Assembly (NCBI RefSeq): GCF_016458275.1 | Contig: NZ_JAEMHM010000006.1 | Location: forward strand, 186,001-250,000 | Length of the DNA stretch: 64,000 nt | DNA from: Geomesophilobacter sediminis | Lineage (GTDB): Bacteria; Desulfobacterota; Desulfuromonadia; Geobacterales; Geobacteraceae | Reading direction: 5' to 3' | Translations under genes and position numbers: made by a program | Notes under the pieces: generated by a model | Told to the model about the DNA's origin: nothing | The model's input: the letters and a program-made list of their open reading frames with translations, nothing else | The model's database searches: none | Part shown: positions 15,520-24,080 of the stretch, piece after piece | Position numbering within the stretch: the first letter of the stretch is position 1 | Layout: the number at the start of each line of letters is the position of its first letter

Positions 15520-18021
15520 TTAACCGTTGCCGAAGAACCCTTCCAGCGCCTGGCAGATCACCTCTTCGTCCCCCTTCACCGGCTTTACGCCGTGCAGCGC
15601 GCTCAGGAAAACCTTCCCGTAGTTCTTGGTCAATACCCGGGAGTCGAGGATCAGGACCGCGCCGCGGTCCTCCTTGCTTCGGATCAGTCGCCCGAAGCCT
15701 TGCTTGAACTTGATCACCGCCTGGGGAACCGTGTAGCTCATGAACGGGTCGCCCCCCAGCGCGGAGATGTGCTCGGAACGTGCCTCCAATATCGGCTCGG
15801 TGGGGACCCGGAATGGTAGACGGGTGATAACCACGAGTTCCAGCCCCTTCCCCTGGACGTCCACTCCCTCCCAGAAAGAGTCGGTCCCGAAGAGCACCGG
15901 GTTCGGTGCAGAACGGAATTTTGACAGCAACAGGTGCCGGTTGGTTTCCCCCTGGCGCATCGGCGTCAATCCCGCCGCCTTCAGCGGCTCGTTCAGTCGG
16001 TTGGCGATGCGGGTCAAGAGATCGTAGGAGGTGAAGAGGACAAAGGCCCGTCCCTGAGAGATCTTCAGCGCCTTGAGCAGGTGCTGCGCCGCCCGCATCT
16101 CGAACTGCGGCGAGTTCGGCTCGGGCATGTCGGACGGCACCCCCACCAGCGCCTGCCGCTCGTAATCGAAGGGGGACGGCAGGAGCAGCTCGGTCACCTT
16201 TTCCTTCGGCAAGAGATCGATCCCGGTCCGCTTCTTCAAAAAGTCGAACTTCTCCCCCACCGCGAGGGTCGCGGAGGTCACCGCCACCGTCTTGAACTTG
16301 TCCAGGACCGCGCTCTTGATGGTCTCCGCCACCTCCAGCGGCGAACAGCAGAGCTTTACCGCCGGCCCCTTCTTCAGCTCGAACCAGCGGCAATGGTCGG
16401 TGTCGCGGTTGGTAAAGAAGAGCAGCGCCTCGACGGCGCTCTCCATCCTCGCCTTGATCCCCTTGAAATCGGTGAGCGGGCCGGCGAGTTTCTCCAGCAC
16501 CTTGTCGGAGAGCCGCTCGCATGCCTTCAGGAAGGCCTGCATGGAGGCGACGTAGTCGGAGAGCTCCTTGCACATCTTCTGGATTTGCCCGCCCACCTCC
16601 GGCCACACCGACGACCCGTACAAAACCGGAGTCAGGCGCAGCTTCTGGTCCGCCCCCACCTTGTTCAGGTATTTGAGCAGCGCCTCGGCGATCGCATCCA
16701 TCCCCTTGGTCAGCGTATCCGTCAACGCCACGCGCCGGGGGATGAGTTTTCCTTCCAGGATGTCCGCTATCTGCAGGTAGAGGTCGTCCTGGTCTTCCGG
16801 GACCAGCGCGGAGAGTTGGGTGGAGAGCTGCGGCAGGGCGCCGCGGTGCGCCTTGCGCGGGTGCTGCAGCTTGCCCATCAGTTTCACGAGCATGAGCCGG
16901 GAAACCTGGCTGGAGAGGAAGTTGGTCGCCACGTCCTCCATGTGATGCCCTTCGTCGAAGATGAGCCGGGTGAAGGGAGGGAGGATGGCGGTCGAATCGT
17001 AGCCGGTTTCCTGGCGCACGGCCAGGTCGGCGAAGAGAAGGGCGTGGTTCACCACCAGCACGTCGGCGCCGGCAGCCTCGCGGCGCGCCTTGTAAAAGAA
17101 GCAGCGCGGGTAGTCGATGCACTTCACCCGCCCGCACTGGTCGGCCTCGCAGCAGATCTCTTCCCAGATCTCTTCCTTGGGAACGAAGGAGAGATCGGAT
17201 CGGCAGCCGTTTTCGGTCTGCTTGCTCCAGGCGACGATCGCGTCGAGCTCTTCTGCGGTCTCGTCTTTGAAAAGAGAGGGATCGGCGGCGTTGACCTTGA
17301 GCTTGCGGAGGCAGAGGTAGTTGCCGCGCCCCTTGACCAGCACGGCACGAAACTGCACCCCGGCGTGCTCCTGGAGAAACGGAATGTCCTTGAGGATGAG
17401 CTGTTCCTGGAGGTTGATCGTGTTGGTCGAAACGACGACCCGTTCCTTGTTCCGCACCGACCAGAGGGCGGCGGGGTACAGGTAGGCGAGCGACTTCCCG
17501 GTGCCGGTGCCGGCTTCGATCACGGCAACCCGTCCTTCGTTGAACGCCTCGGCCAGCGCCACCGCCATCCGGGTCTGTTCCGGGCGCGGCTCATATCCTT
17601 CCAGCGATCGGGAGAGTTCGCCCTCCGCGCTGTAGAAATCTTCTACTTCGGAATAGGAAAGGGACTGGACCGTCTTTCGTTTGAAGGGGGGAACCGACTG
17701 GTAGCACTTGTCGGCGGTGTTGTCGATGATGTAGAAGCCGACCCCCTGGTTCCCCATGAGCGATGCGATTTCGATATCGGCGCCGGAGGGGGTGAGGTGG
17801 CCCGAGGGGTGGTTGTGGACCACCACGTCGCCGAAGGAGGTCGCGATCATGATCGCGGCGACCGAGTCCTGGTTGCCGCGGGCGAGGACTTCGACTTCGA
17901 CGACCATCAGTGCTTCGTCGGTACGTCCGAGGAAGAAGACCTCGTTCCCCCCCGCGTCCGCGATCGCGGCCCGCATCTGGGCAATGGCCTGTTGGGTAAA
18001 GTGTCGTTGAGTAGATTGCAT
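15520..18021 (-). CDS. JAMM domain fused to DinG/XPD-type iron-sulfur helicase
   Basis: 833-aa protein. Residues about 1-110 form a JAMM/MPN domain with intact metal site (His69, His71, Asp82 in HNHPSGHLTPSGAD, glutamate at 42 or 44). The remainder is a superfamily-2 helicase of the DinG family: Walker A AGTGTGKS (170-177), DEGHH box (356-360), and [4Fe-4S] cysteines Cys237, Cys296-x4-Cys301-x5-Cys307 in the DinG spacing. SFWEGVDVQG and QGFGRLIR are motifs V/VI-like. Helicases of this class unwind R-loops or forked DNA. The start at ATG 18021 lacks a clear ribosome-binding site; TTG at 18060 is an alternative. Confidence 0.92.
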   Translation of the reverse strand: MQSTQRHFTQQAIAQMRAAIADAGGNEVFFLGRTDEALMVVEVEVLARGNQDSVAAIMIATSFGDVVVHNHPSGHLTPSGADIEIASLMGNQGVGFYIIDNTADKCYQSVPPFKRKTVQSLSYSEVEDFYSAEGELSRSLEGYEPRPEQTRMAVALAEAFNEGRVAVIEAGTGTGKSLAYLYPAALWSVRNKERVVVSTNTINLQEQLILKDIPFLQEHAGVQFRAVLVKGRGNYLCLRKLKVNAADPSLFKDETAEELDAIVAWSKQTENGCRSDLSFVPKEEIWEEICCEADQCGRVKCIDYPRCFFYKARREAAGADVLVVNHALLFADLAVRQETGYDSTAILPPFTRLIFDEGHHMEDVATNFLSSQVSRLMLVKLMGKLQHPRKAHRGALPQLSTQLSALVPEDQDDLYLQIADILEGKLIPRRVALTDTLTKGMDAIAEALLKYLNKVGADQKLRLTPVLYGSSVWPEVGGQIQKMCKELSDYVASMQAFLKACERLSDKVLEKLAGPLTDFKGIKARMESAVEALLFFTNRDTDHCRWFELKKGPAVKLCCSPLEVAETIKSAVLDKFKTVAVTSATLAVGEKFDFLKKRTGIDLLPKEKVTELLLPSPFDYERQALVGVPSDMPEPNSPQFEMRAAQHLLKALKISQGRAFVLFTSYDLLTRIANRLNEPLKAAGLTPMRQGETNRHLLLSKFRSAPNPVLFGTDSFWEGVDVQGKGLELVVITRLPFRVPTEPILEARSEHISALGGDPFMSYTVPQAVIKFKQGFGRLIRSKEDRGAVLILDSRVLTKNYGKVFLSALHGVKPVKGDEEVICQALEGFFGNG

Positions 18022-18090
18022 GGATCGTTGAAGATACAGGCATTTGCCGGTTCCCGTCAACGAGGAAAGGGTGAGAGGAGGACAATGAAG

Positions 18091-18219
18091 CCGGGGCTAG
18101 GGACTGGAGGGAGAAAACCGGGGCTAGGGACTGGGGGGTCTGCGGACTTCGGACTTGCTGTGTCGATGATCCGTGCGTCCCCTCTCCTTCAAGGAGAGGG
18201 ACAGGGTGAGGATGGGGTA
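18091..18219. repeat. Family C direct repeat followed by family A copy A8
   Basis: Two units CCGGGGCTAGGGACTGG start at 18091 and 18118; a related string recurs at 60406-60442. Family A copy A8 (18176-18219) follows in the AGGGACAGGGTGAGGATGGG orientation. Strikingly, the same C-then-A order also occurs at 60406-60512. Confidence 0.75.
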
Positions 18220-18244
18220 GCAGTTAATCCTTTACTTTGCTGCG

Positions 18245-18268
18245 ACGCCCTATTTATATATAGGGCGT
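18245..18268 (+). promoter_or_regulatory. AT-cored hairpin upstream of the radical SAM gene
   Basis: ACGCCCTAT (18245-18253) pairs with ATAGGGCGT (18260-18268) around TTATAT, 28 bases before the next start codon; possibly an attenuator or a regulator site. Confidence 0.45.
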
Positions 18269-18296
18269 TCGTTGTCCCCCATCTCCGCGAGGTTCC

Positions 18297-19202
18297 ATGC
18301 ATCGTTACAACTCCTTTTCCGACGAGCTCAAGCGGGTGTTCGGCTGCCGGGTGCAGCGGCTCTCGGTCGACGCCGGCTTTACCTGCCCCAACCGGGACGG
18401 CTCGCTCGGCACCGGTGGGTGCATCTTCTGCGGCGGCAAGGGCTCGGGCTCCTTCGGGATTCTCCACGGCGCCTCGGTCACCGATCAGCTGGAACATTCC
18501 AAAGAGGTCATGACCCGCAAATACAAGGCGGTCCGCTTTCTCGCCTATTTCCAGTCCTATTCCAATACCTATGCGCCGGTCGAACGGCTGCAAGCCCTCT
18601 ATGACGAGGCCCTTGCCGTCAAGGACGTGGTCGGGCTCATCGTCGGCACCCGGCCCGACTGCCTCTCGGAGCCGACCCTGGACCTCTTGGCCGAATACGC
18701 CAGACGGACCTATTTCTGGCTGGAGCTCGGCCTGCAGTCCCCGCTGGACCGGACGCTGGAGGTGATCCGGCGCGGACACGACGTCGCGAGCTTCACCCGG
18801 GCGGTTGCCGCTTGCCAGTCGCGCGGCATCCGGGTCTGTGCCCACCTCATCCTCGGTCTCCCCGGCGAAAGCCGGGAGGAGATGCTGCGCGGGGCGGATT
18901 TCTGCAACGAGCTCGGGGTGGACGGCGTGAAACTCCACCTCCTGCATGTGATGCGGGGAACGCCGTTGGAGGCGATGTACCGCGCCGGGGAGGTCCGGGT
19001 GATGGACCGAGACGAGTACGTGGGGCTGGTCTGCGATTTCCTGGAGCGGCTCGACCCGCGGATCGTGGTGCAGCGACTGACCGGCGACGGCAACCGCCGG
19101 GAACTGGTCGCCCCGCTCTGGTCCCTGGCGAAGTTCGAGGTCCTCAACTGCATCGATGGGGAACTGGAGCGGCGCCAGCGGGGGCAGGGGGGGCGATGGT
19201 AG
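18297..19202 (+). CDS. TIGR01212/YhcC-type radical SAM protein
   Basis: 301-aa radical SAM enzyme of the YhcC group: cluster cysteines Cys30, Cys42 and Cys45 (CPNRDGSLGTGGCIFC), spaced more widely than the classical CxxxCxxC. FLAYFQSYSNTYAP, VGTRPDCL, LELGLQ and HLILGLPGE blocks support membership. The substrate of the family is unknown to me. The ATG at 18297 has CGAGG close upstream. It is the last gene before the flagellar region and is followed by a 513-base gap. Confidence 0.9.
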   Translation: MHRYNSFSDELKRVFGCRVQRLSVDAGFTCPNRDGSLGTGGCIFCGGKGSGSFGILHGASVTDQLEHSKEVMTRKYKAVRFLAYFQSYSNTYAPVERLQALYDEALAVKDVVGLIVGTRPDCLSEPTLDLLAEYARRTYFWLELGLQSPLDRTLEVIRRGHDVASFTRAVAACQSRGIRVCAHLILGLPGESREEMLRGADFCNELGVDGVKLHLLHVMRGTPLEAMYRAGEVRVMDRDEYVGLVCDFLERLDPRIVVQRLTGDGNRRELVAPLWSLAKFEVLNCIDGELERRQRGQGGRW

Positions 19203-19244
19203 GGGGGGCAGCCCCCTCCCCACCGGAACGCTCGGCTGGCAACT

Positions 19245-19270
19245 GTCGCGTTTCGTTCCTCAACGCGACC
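19245..19270. repeat. Repeat family D palindrome
   Basis: GTCGCGTTTCGTTCCTCAAC followed by GCGACC; an 8-bp stem with a 9-base loop. The opposite strand of the same element occurs at 49032-49058 (GCGTTGACAAACGAAACGCG). Confidence 0.7.
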
Positions 19271-19502
19271 TACGCGGGCGAACGCACCCAGCGCTCCCCG
19301 TGGTGCCGAGTTCACGTCATATTCTTGACTGTCGAATGATTTCAGGTGGTTGTCCGAGAGGTCTCAAGGGTCGCCTCAGGGATCCGGCATCGATGCAACG
19401 GCTTCCCCTCCCGGGGGTAGGGGCATTTCCTGTCCAGGTTAAAAAGTATCAACGTTTTTTTTAATGTTTTGGGAAAAAACCCCTAAACTTCCCGTCGATT
19501 CT

Positions 19503-19541
19503 GCCGAAATGTATTAGGTCAAAAACTTGACCGTCTTCGGC
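19503..19541 (+). promoter_or_regulatory. Nested hairpin upstream of the flhA promoter
   Basis: Outer arms GCCGAA/TTCGGC (19503-19508, 19536-19541) enclose inner arms GGTCAA/TTGACC (19517-19522, 19527-19532). It sits about 110-145 bases upstream of the sigma-54 element, a usual place for an activator site. Confidence 0.4.
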
Positions 19542-19649
19542 AAAAATGACGGCTCCTTCCACCTTTCCCACCGCAGCTCTCGCAGCATCCCCCGGAAAAT
19601 AAGCAATAACCGCGGCTTTCCAGCACTTTGTCGGGAAATGTTTATCCTC

Positions 19650-19667
19650 TGGCATAACGGTTGCAAA
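19650..19667 (+). promoter_or_regulatory. Sigma-54 promoter of the flhA operon
   Basis: TGGCATAACGGTTGCAAA: the -24 GG and -12 GC dinucleotides are exactly 10 bases apart and the flanking bases match TGGCAC-N5-TTGC closely. Predicted start is near 19676, about 40 bases before the flhA ATG. Confidence 0.85.
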
Positions 19668-19715
19668 TAGCCCGTTGCCGGCTGGCATTATCAACACCGA
19701 CAAGGAACGAGCTGC

Positions 19716-21797
19716 ATGTCCAATTCCGCGACGGGGTCCCTCGCGATCCTCGCACCGAACAAGAAAAATTCGGACATTTACATGGCGGTGGCCCTCATCG
19801 GGATTCTCTCCCTGATGATCATCCCCCTGCCTGCGTTCCTGCTCGACGTTTTCCTGGCCACCAACATCACCACGGCCCTGGTAATCCTGCTGGTCTGCCT
19901 CTACACGGTGCAGCCCCTCGATTTCTCGGTCTTCCCTTCCATCCTGCTGGTGACCACGCTGTTCCGGCTGGCGCTCAACATCGCATCCACCCGCCTCATC
20001 CTGCTGCACGGCTCCGAAGGGACCGAGGCGGCGGGGGCGGTCATCAAGGCCTTCGGCCAGTTCGTGGTCGGCGGCAACTACGTGGTCGGCGCGGTAATCT
20101 TCCTGATCCTGGTCATCATCAACTTCGTGGTCATCACCAAGGGTGCCGGCCGCGTCGCCGAGGTCGCCGCCCGCTTCACCCTGGACGCGATGCCCGGCAA
20201 GCAGATGGCCATCGACGCCGACCTCTCCAGCGGCCTGCTCACTGACAAGGAAGCCAAGGCACGCCGCCGCAAGATCGCCCGCGAGGCCGACTTCTACGGC
20301 TCCATGGACGGTGCCAGCAAGTTCGTCCGCGGCGACGCGGTCGCCGGCATCATGATCGTCCTGGTGAACATCGTCGGCGGCTTCGTGATCGGGGTCTGGC
20401 AGAAAGGGATGCCGCTGGACCAGGCGCTCGCCAACTACACCCTCCTCACCATCGGGGAAGGGCTGGTGGCGCAGATCCCGGCCCTGATCATCTCCACCGC
20501 GGCCGGCATCATCGTCACCCGCTCCGCCGACGAGAACAACTTCGGCACCGAGATGGCGGGGCAGCTGCTCAACTACCCCAAGGCGTTCAAGGTCGCCTCC
20601 GGCGTCCTCTTCGCCTTTGCCATGATCCCGGGGCTGCCGCACTTCGCCTTCCTCCTCCTCTCCGGCGTCGCCTACATGGTGAGCAAGATGGCGGTGGAGA
20701 AGGCGGTCGAGGCGGATGAATCCGCGATCACCGCGGTGGCCGAGGAAGAGACCGACCAGATCAACACGATTCGCCCCCTCGACATGCTGGAACTCGAGGT
20801 CGGCTACGGGCTGGTCCCGATGGTCGACGCGAACCAGCAGGGGGAGCTTTTGGACCGGATCCGCTCGATCCGCAAGCAGACCGCGGAGCGGATGGGCTTC
20901 ATCGTCCCGCCGATCCACATTCACGACAACCTGCAGCTGCGCCCCTACGAGTACAACATCCTGATCAACGGCGCCAAGGTCGGCGGCGGGGAACTCTCCG
21001 GCCAGTACCTGGCGATGGACTCCGGCGGCGCGATGGGGCAGCTCGAAGGGGTGAAGACCACCGAGCCGGTGTTCGGGCTCCCGGCGGTCTGGATCAAGGG
21101 GAAAGAGCGCGAGCAGGCGCAGATCAACGGCTACACGGTCGTCGACAACACCACGATCCTCGCGACCCACATCTCCGAGATCATCAAGAAGCACGCCCAC
21201 GAGCTGGTCGGGCGCCAGGAACTGCAGCAGCTTCTGGACGGTGTGGCGGCGACGCTGCCGAAGGTGGTCGAGGAACTCGTTCCGTCGCTTTTGAGCCTGG
21301 GCACCGTGCTGCGGGTGGTCAAGAACCTGCTCAAGGAAAACGTCTCCATCCGCGACTTCCGCTCCATCCTCGAGACCCTCGCCGACTACGGCGGGATCAC
21401 CAAGGACCCGGAGATGCTCACCGAGTTCGTGCGCCAGAGCCTGGGCCGTTACATCGTGGAGCAGTACAAGCGCGAAGACGACACCCTCTGCGTGATCTCG
21501 ATGGACCGGGAGGTCGAGGAAACCATCGCCGACGCGGTGCAGATCTCGGAGCAGGGGAGCTACCTGGCCATCGAGCCGATGACGGCGCAGCGGATTCTCG
21601 CTGCGGTCCGGGAGCACGTCGAGCGTTTCGACAGCTCCGGCGCGCTGCCGGTGCTCATGGCTTCGCCGACCATCCGGCGCCATGTCAAGAAACTTACCGA
21701 ACGATTCATGCCGAACCTCGCGGTTATCTCGCACAACGAGATTCCGCCCAACATTAAAATCCAATCTTTAGGTGTGGTGGGGCTCAATGCTAGTTAA
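19716..21797 (+). CDS. flhA: Flagellar export apparatus protein FlhA
   Basis: 693-aa inner-membrane component of the flagellar type III export gate. About eight N-terminal membrane segments (residues about 20-320) flank the FHIPEP-family signature RVAEVAARFTLDAMPGKQMA; a large cytoplasmic C-terminal domain (about 350-690) docks export chaperones such as FlgN and FliS, both encoded here. AAGGAACGAGCTGC precedes the ATG. First gene of the operon, under the sigma-54 element; it overlaps flhF by 11 bases. Confidence 0.97.
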   Translation: MSNSATGSLAILAPNKKNSDIYMAVALIGILSLMIIPLPAFLLDVFLATNITTALVILLVCLYTVQPLDFSVFPSILLVTTLFRLALNIASTRLILLHGSEGTEAAGAVIKAFGQFVVGGNYVVGAVIFLILVIINFVVITKGAGRVAEVAARFTLDAMPGKQMAIDADLSSGLLTDKEAKARRRKIAREADFYGSMDGASKFVRGDAVAGIMIVLVNIVGGFVIGVWQKGMPLDQALANYTLLTIGEGLVAQIPALIISTAAGIIVTRSADENNFGTEMAGQLLNYPKAFKVASGVLFAFAMIPGLPHFAFLLLSGVAYMVSKMAVEKAVEADESAITAVAEEETDQINTIRPLDMLELEVGYGLVPMVDANQQGELLDRIRSIRKQTAERMGFIVPPIHIHDNLQLRPYEYNILINGAKVGGGELSGQYLAMDSGGAMGQLEGVKTTEPVFGLPAVWIKGKEREQAQINGYTVVDNTTILATHISEIIKKHAHELVGRQELQQLLDGVAATLPKVVEELVPSLLSLGTVLRVVKNLLKENVSIRDFRSILETLADYGGITKDPEMLTEFVRQSLGRYIVEQYKREDDTLCVISMDREVEETIADAVQISEQGSYLAIEPMTAQRILAAVREHVERFDSSGALPVLMASPTIRRHVKKLTERFMPNLAVISHNEIPPNIKIQSLGVVGLNAS

Positions 21798-23166
21798 AAC
21801 TTTTCAGGCAAGTGAAATGTCGGAAGCGTTGCGCATGGTGAAGGCCGAAATGGGGCTGGACGCGATGATCCTGTCTTCCAAGAAGGAGCGCCGCAAAGGG
21901 ATCCTCGGCTGGTTCACCAAACCGTACTTCGAGGTGACCGCGGCGCTGGAACCGCGCCCGCAAAGGCAGAACCCCTACCGGGAGACCCAGCCGGAGCCGG
22001 AGCCGGAGCGCGAGATGACCACCAAGGAGGCGTTTCAGAACTCCATGCTGGTCCCGCTGGTGCGCGAGGTGAAGGAACTCAGGGAGCGGGTCGAGGCGAT
22101 GTCCAAGAAGGATGCCGCCGCCGCTGCCGCCGCCCGGGAAGAGGGCCGCACCTTCGGCAAGGAGGATCTCGAGGAGATCAAGAAGCTCCTCTACTCCGCG
22201 GTGAACAAGGAGAAGCAGGAGCCGGCAGCTGCCGCGGCCCCGGAGAAATTCGGACCCCGGCCGGTGAGCTTCCCGCTGGCAAACCCGGAACCGGTCGTCC
22301 CGGCCGCCCCGACCCAGCTCCCCCCGGCCCTGGCCAAGCGGGTGGTCCGCGAAGAGGCCCGCGAACTCTCCAGCGACAAGAATTCCCACCTGGAAATCCT
22401 GACCCGCGAGCTTCAGGCCGAGGAGCTCGGCCCCGACGCGATCGAGCGGCTCATGGAGAACCTCCGCCCCGCGGCCGAGGAAGGCGCCGGGATGGACGAG
22501 CTGCGTGAAATGCTCTCCGAGGCGCTGATCGGGATGGTCCGCTGCGCCGGCCCGGTGCGGATGAAGAAGAACGGCCCCCGGATCATGGCCATCGTCGGCC
22601 CCACCGGGGTCGGCAAGACCACGACCATCGCCAAGCTCGCCGCGATGTACGCCCTGACCAAGGGGTCCTCGGTCGCCATGGTCACCACCGACAACTTCAG
22701 GGTCGGCGCCATCGAGCAGCTGAAAACCTACGCCAAGATCATGGACCTCCCGCTGGAGGTGGTGGCCACCTCCCAGGAACTGGCCCGCGCCATCTCCAAG
22801 CACGAGGACAAGGACCTGATCCTCATCGACACCGCCGGCCGCTCCCAGAAGGATTCCGAAAGGCTCGAGGAACTCCGGGGTTACCTGGAGTCGCAGCAGG
22901 GGATCGAGGTGTATCTCTGCATGGCGGCAACCACCCGGGCCCGCGAGATGGATGAGATCGTCGCCAAGTTCGGCGTCCTCCCCATCAACCGGCTCCTCTT
23001 CACCAAGGTCGACGAAAGCGAGAGCTTCGGCTGCCTCGTGGACGCGCACCTGCGCCACAAACTCCCCCTTTCCTACTTCACCACGGGACAGAAGGTCCCT
23101 GAAGACATCGAAGTCGCGACTCCCCGCAAGATTGCGAACCTCGTCCTCAAGGAGTCGGCACGATGA
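21787..23166 (+). CDS. flhF: Flagellar biosynthesis GTPase FlhF
   Basis: 459-aa SRP-type GTPase that places the flagellum, usually at the cell pole. Basic N-terminal B region, a low-complexity Ala/Pro/Glu linker (about 60-185), then the NG domain with Walker A GPTGVGKTT (271-279), VTTDNFRVGAIEQL and DTAGRSQKD. Start assigned at ATG 21787, inside the end of flhA; TTAAAAC-type context offers no strong ribosome-binding site, consistent with coupling. Overlaps flhG by 4 bases. Confidence 0.95.
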   Translation: MLVKTFQASEMSEALRMVKAEMGLDAMILSSKKERRKGILGWFTKPYFEVTAALEPRPQRQNPYRETQPEPEPEREMTTKEAFQNSMLVPLVREVKELRERVEAMSKKDAAAAAAAREEGRTFGKEDLEEIKKLLYSAVNKEKQEPAAAAAPEKFGPRPVSFPLANPEPVVPAAPTQLPPALAKRVVREEARELSSDKNSHLEILTRELQAEELGPDAIERLMENLRPAAEEGAGMDELREMLSEALIGMVRCAGPVRMKKNGPRIMAIVGPTGVGKTTTIAKLAAMYALTKGSSVAMVTTDNFRVGAIEQLKTYAKIMDLPLEVVATSQELARAISKHEDKDLILIDTAGRSQKDSERLEELRGYLESQQGIEVYLCMAATTRAREMDEIVAKFGVLPINRLLFTKVDESESFGCLVDAHLRHKLPLSYFTTGQKVPEDIEVATPRKIANLVLKESAR

Positions 23167-24080
23167 GCTTTTCCGGCACCATGCAGGACCAGGCCGATAC
23201 CCTCCGCCAGCTCGCCTTCTCGGCGAAGCGGCGCAACATGGAGGGGCAGCTGGAACTCCGCGAGGGGGTCCGGGTGATCTCGGTCGCCAGCGGCAAGGGG
23301 GGCGTCGGCAAGAGTTCCGTCGTCATCAACCTCGCCGTCACCCTCTCCCGCCTGGGGCAGCGCGTCCTGGTCGTGGACGCCGACCTCGGGGTGGGGGACA
23401 TCTGCCTCCTTTTGGGGGAGTCCCCCCGCTACACCCTGGACCATGTCCTCACCGGGGAGCGCGGGCTGGAGGAGATCGTCATCGGCACCGAAAGCGGCAT
23501 CCACGTCCTCTCCATGGGAATGACGCCGCAGCAGTACGGCTCGCTCACCCCGCACAAGCGCAATCTCCTTTTGGAGGGGATCGAGCGGCTCTCCGACGAG
23601 TTCGACTACATCCTGATCGACACCGGCGCCGGGATCTCCGGGAACGTGAGCTCCTTTGCCGTCGCCGCCAAGGAGATCCTCCTGGTGGTGACCCCCGAGC
23701 CGACCTCGATCATGGACGCCTACGCCCTGGTGAAGACCCTTTCGGCGCGCCACGGCGCGCTCCCCTTCAAACTCCTGGTCAACATGTGCCGGGACACCGA
23801 GGAGGGGAAGGGGCTTTACCAGAAGCTCTCGGCGATCACCGGACGTTTCCTCGAGGTTTCCCTGCAGTACATGGGGTGCATTGTCAAAGACGATATGCTG
23901 GTGGATTCGGTGCGGCGGCGCCAGCCGCTGTGCCGGCTTTACCCGGACGCCAAGGCCACCCTTGGATTCCGGGCCCTGGCCCAAAAAGTGGCGTCAGAAG
24001 GTGCGCCGACCGACGACGGTATCAACGTCGAAGCGGCCGGCCGGCGCAAGGAGTGGAGAAACCATGAACTGTCTTCTTAA
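23163..24080 (+). CDS. flhG: Flagellum number regulator FlhG (FleN, MinD-like ATPase)
   Basis: 305-aa MinD/ParA ATPase. The N-terminal DQADTLRQLA (9-18) matches the DQAxxLR activator helix that stimulates FlhF GTPase; the deviant Walker A is SGKGGVGKSS (43-52), with VVDADLGVGD following. FlhF/FlhG together restrict flagellar number and position, so a polar flagellar pattern is likely. ATGA overlap with flhF; its 3' end overlaps fliA by 17 bases. Confidence 0.95.
   Translation: MSFSGTMQDQADTLRQLAFSAKRRNMEGQLELREGVRVISVASGKGGVGKSSVVINLAVTLSRLGQRVLVVDADLGVGDICLLLGESPRYTLDHVLTGERGLEEIVIGTESGIHVLSMGMTPQQYGSLTPHKRNLLLEGIERLSDEFDYILIDTGAGISGNVSSFAVAAKEILLVVTPEPTSIMDAYALVKTLSARHGALPFKLLVNMCRDTEEGKGLYQKLSAITGRFLEVSLQYMGCIVKDDMLVDSVRRRQPLCRLYPDAKATLGFRALAQKVASEGAPTDDGINVEAAGRRKEWRNHELSS

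Larger units (their letters stand above)
19203..19715. other. 513-base regulatory gap before flhA
   Basis: No supported gene. From left to right: a family D palindrome (19245-19270), an AT-rich stretch with T8 and A6 runs (19441-19490), a nested hairpin (19503-19541) and the flhA sigma-54 promoter (19650-19667). Such a long leader region upstream of the promoter is where an enhancer-binding activator would dock. Confidence 0.7.

Noticed and set aside
15934-18513. An 859-codon plus-strand frame opposite the DinG-like helicase
   Set aside because: Composition is Leu/Arg/Gly/His-rich shadow sequence, while the minus strand has complete helicase and JAMM motifs.
19330-19650. Cyclic-di-GMP or cGAMP (GEMM) riboswitch before flhA
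   Set aside because: The conserved GEMM core strings are absent, and this region lies upstream of the predicted transcription start.
19461-21764. A 767-codon minus-strand frame opposite flhA
   Set aside because: Asp/His/Arg-rich shadow of flhA without motifs; flhA is unambiguous and has a promoter and ribosome-binding site.
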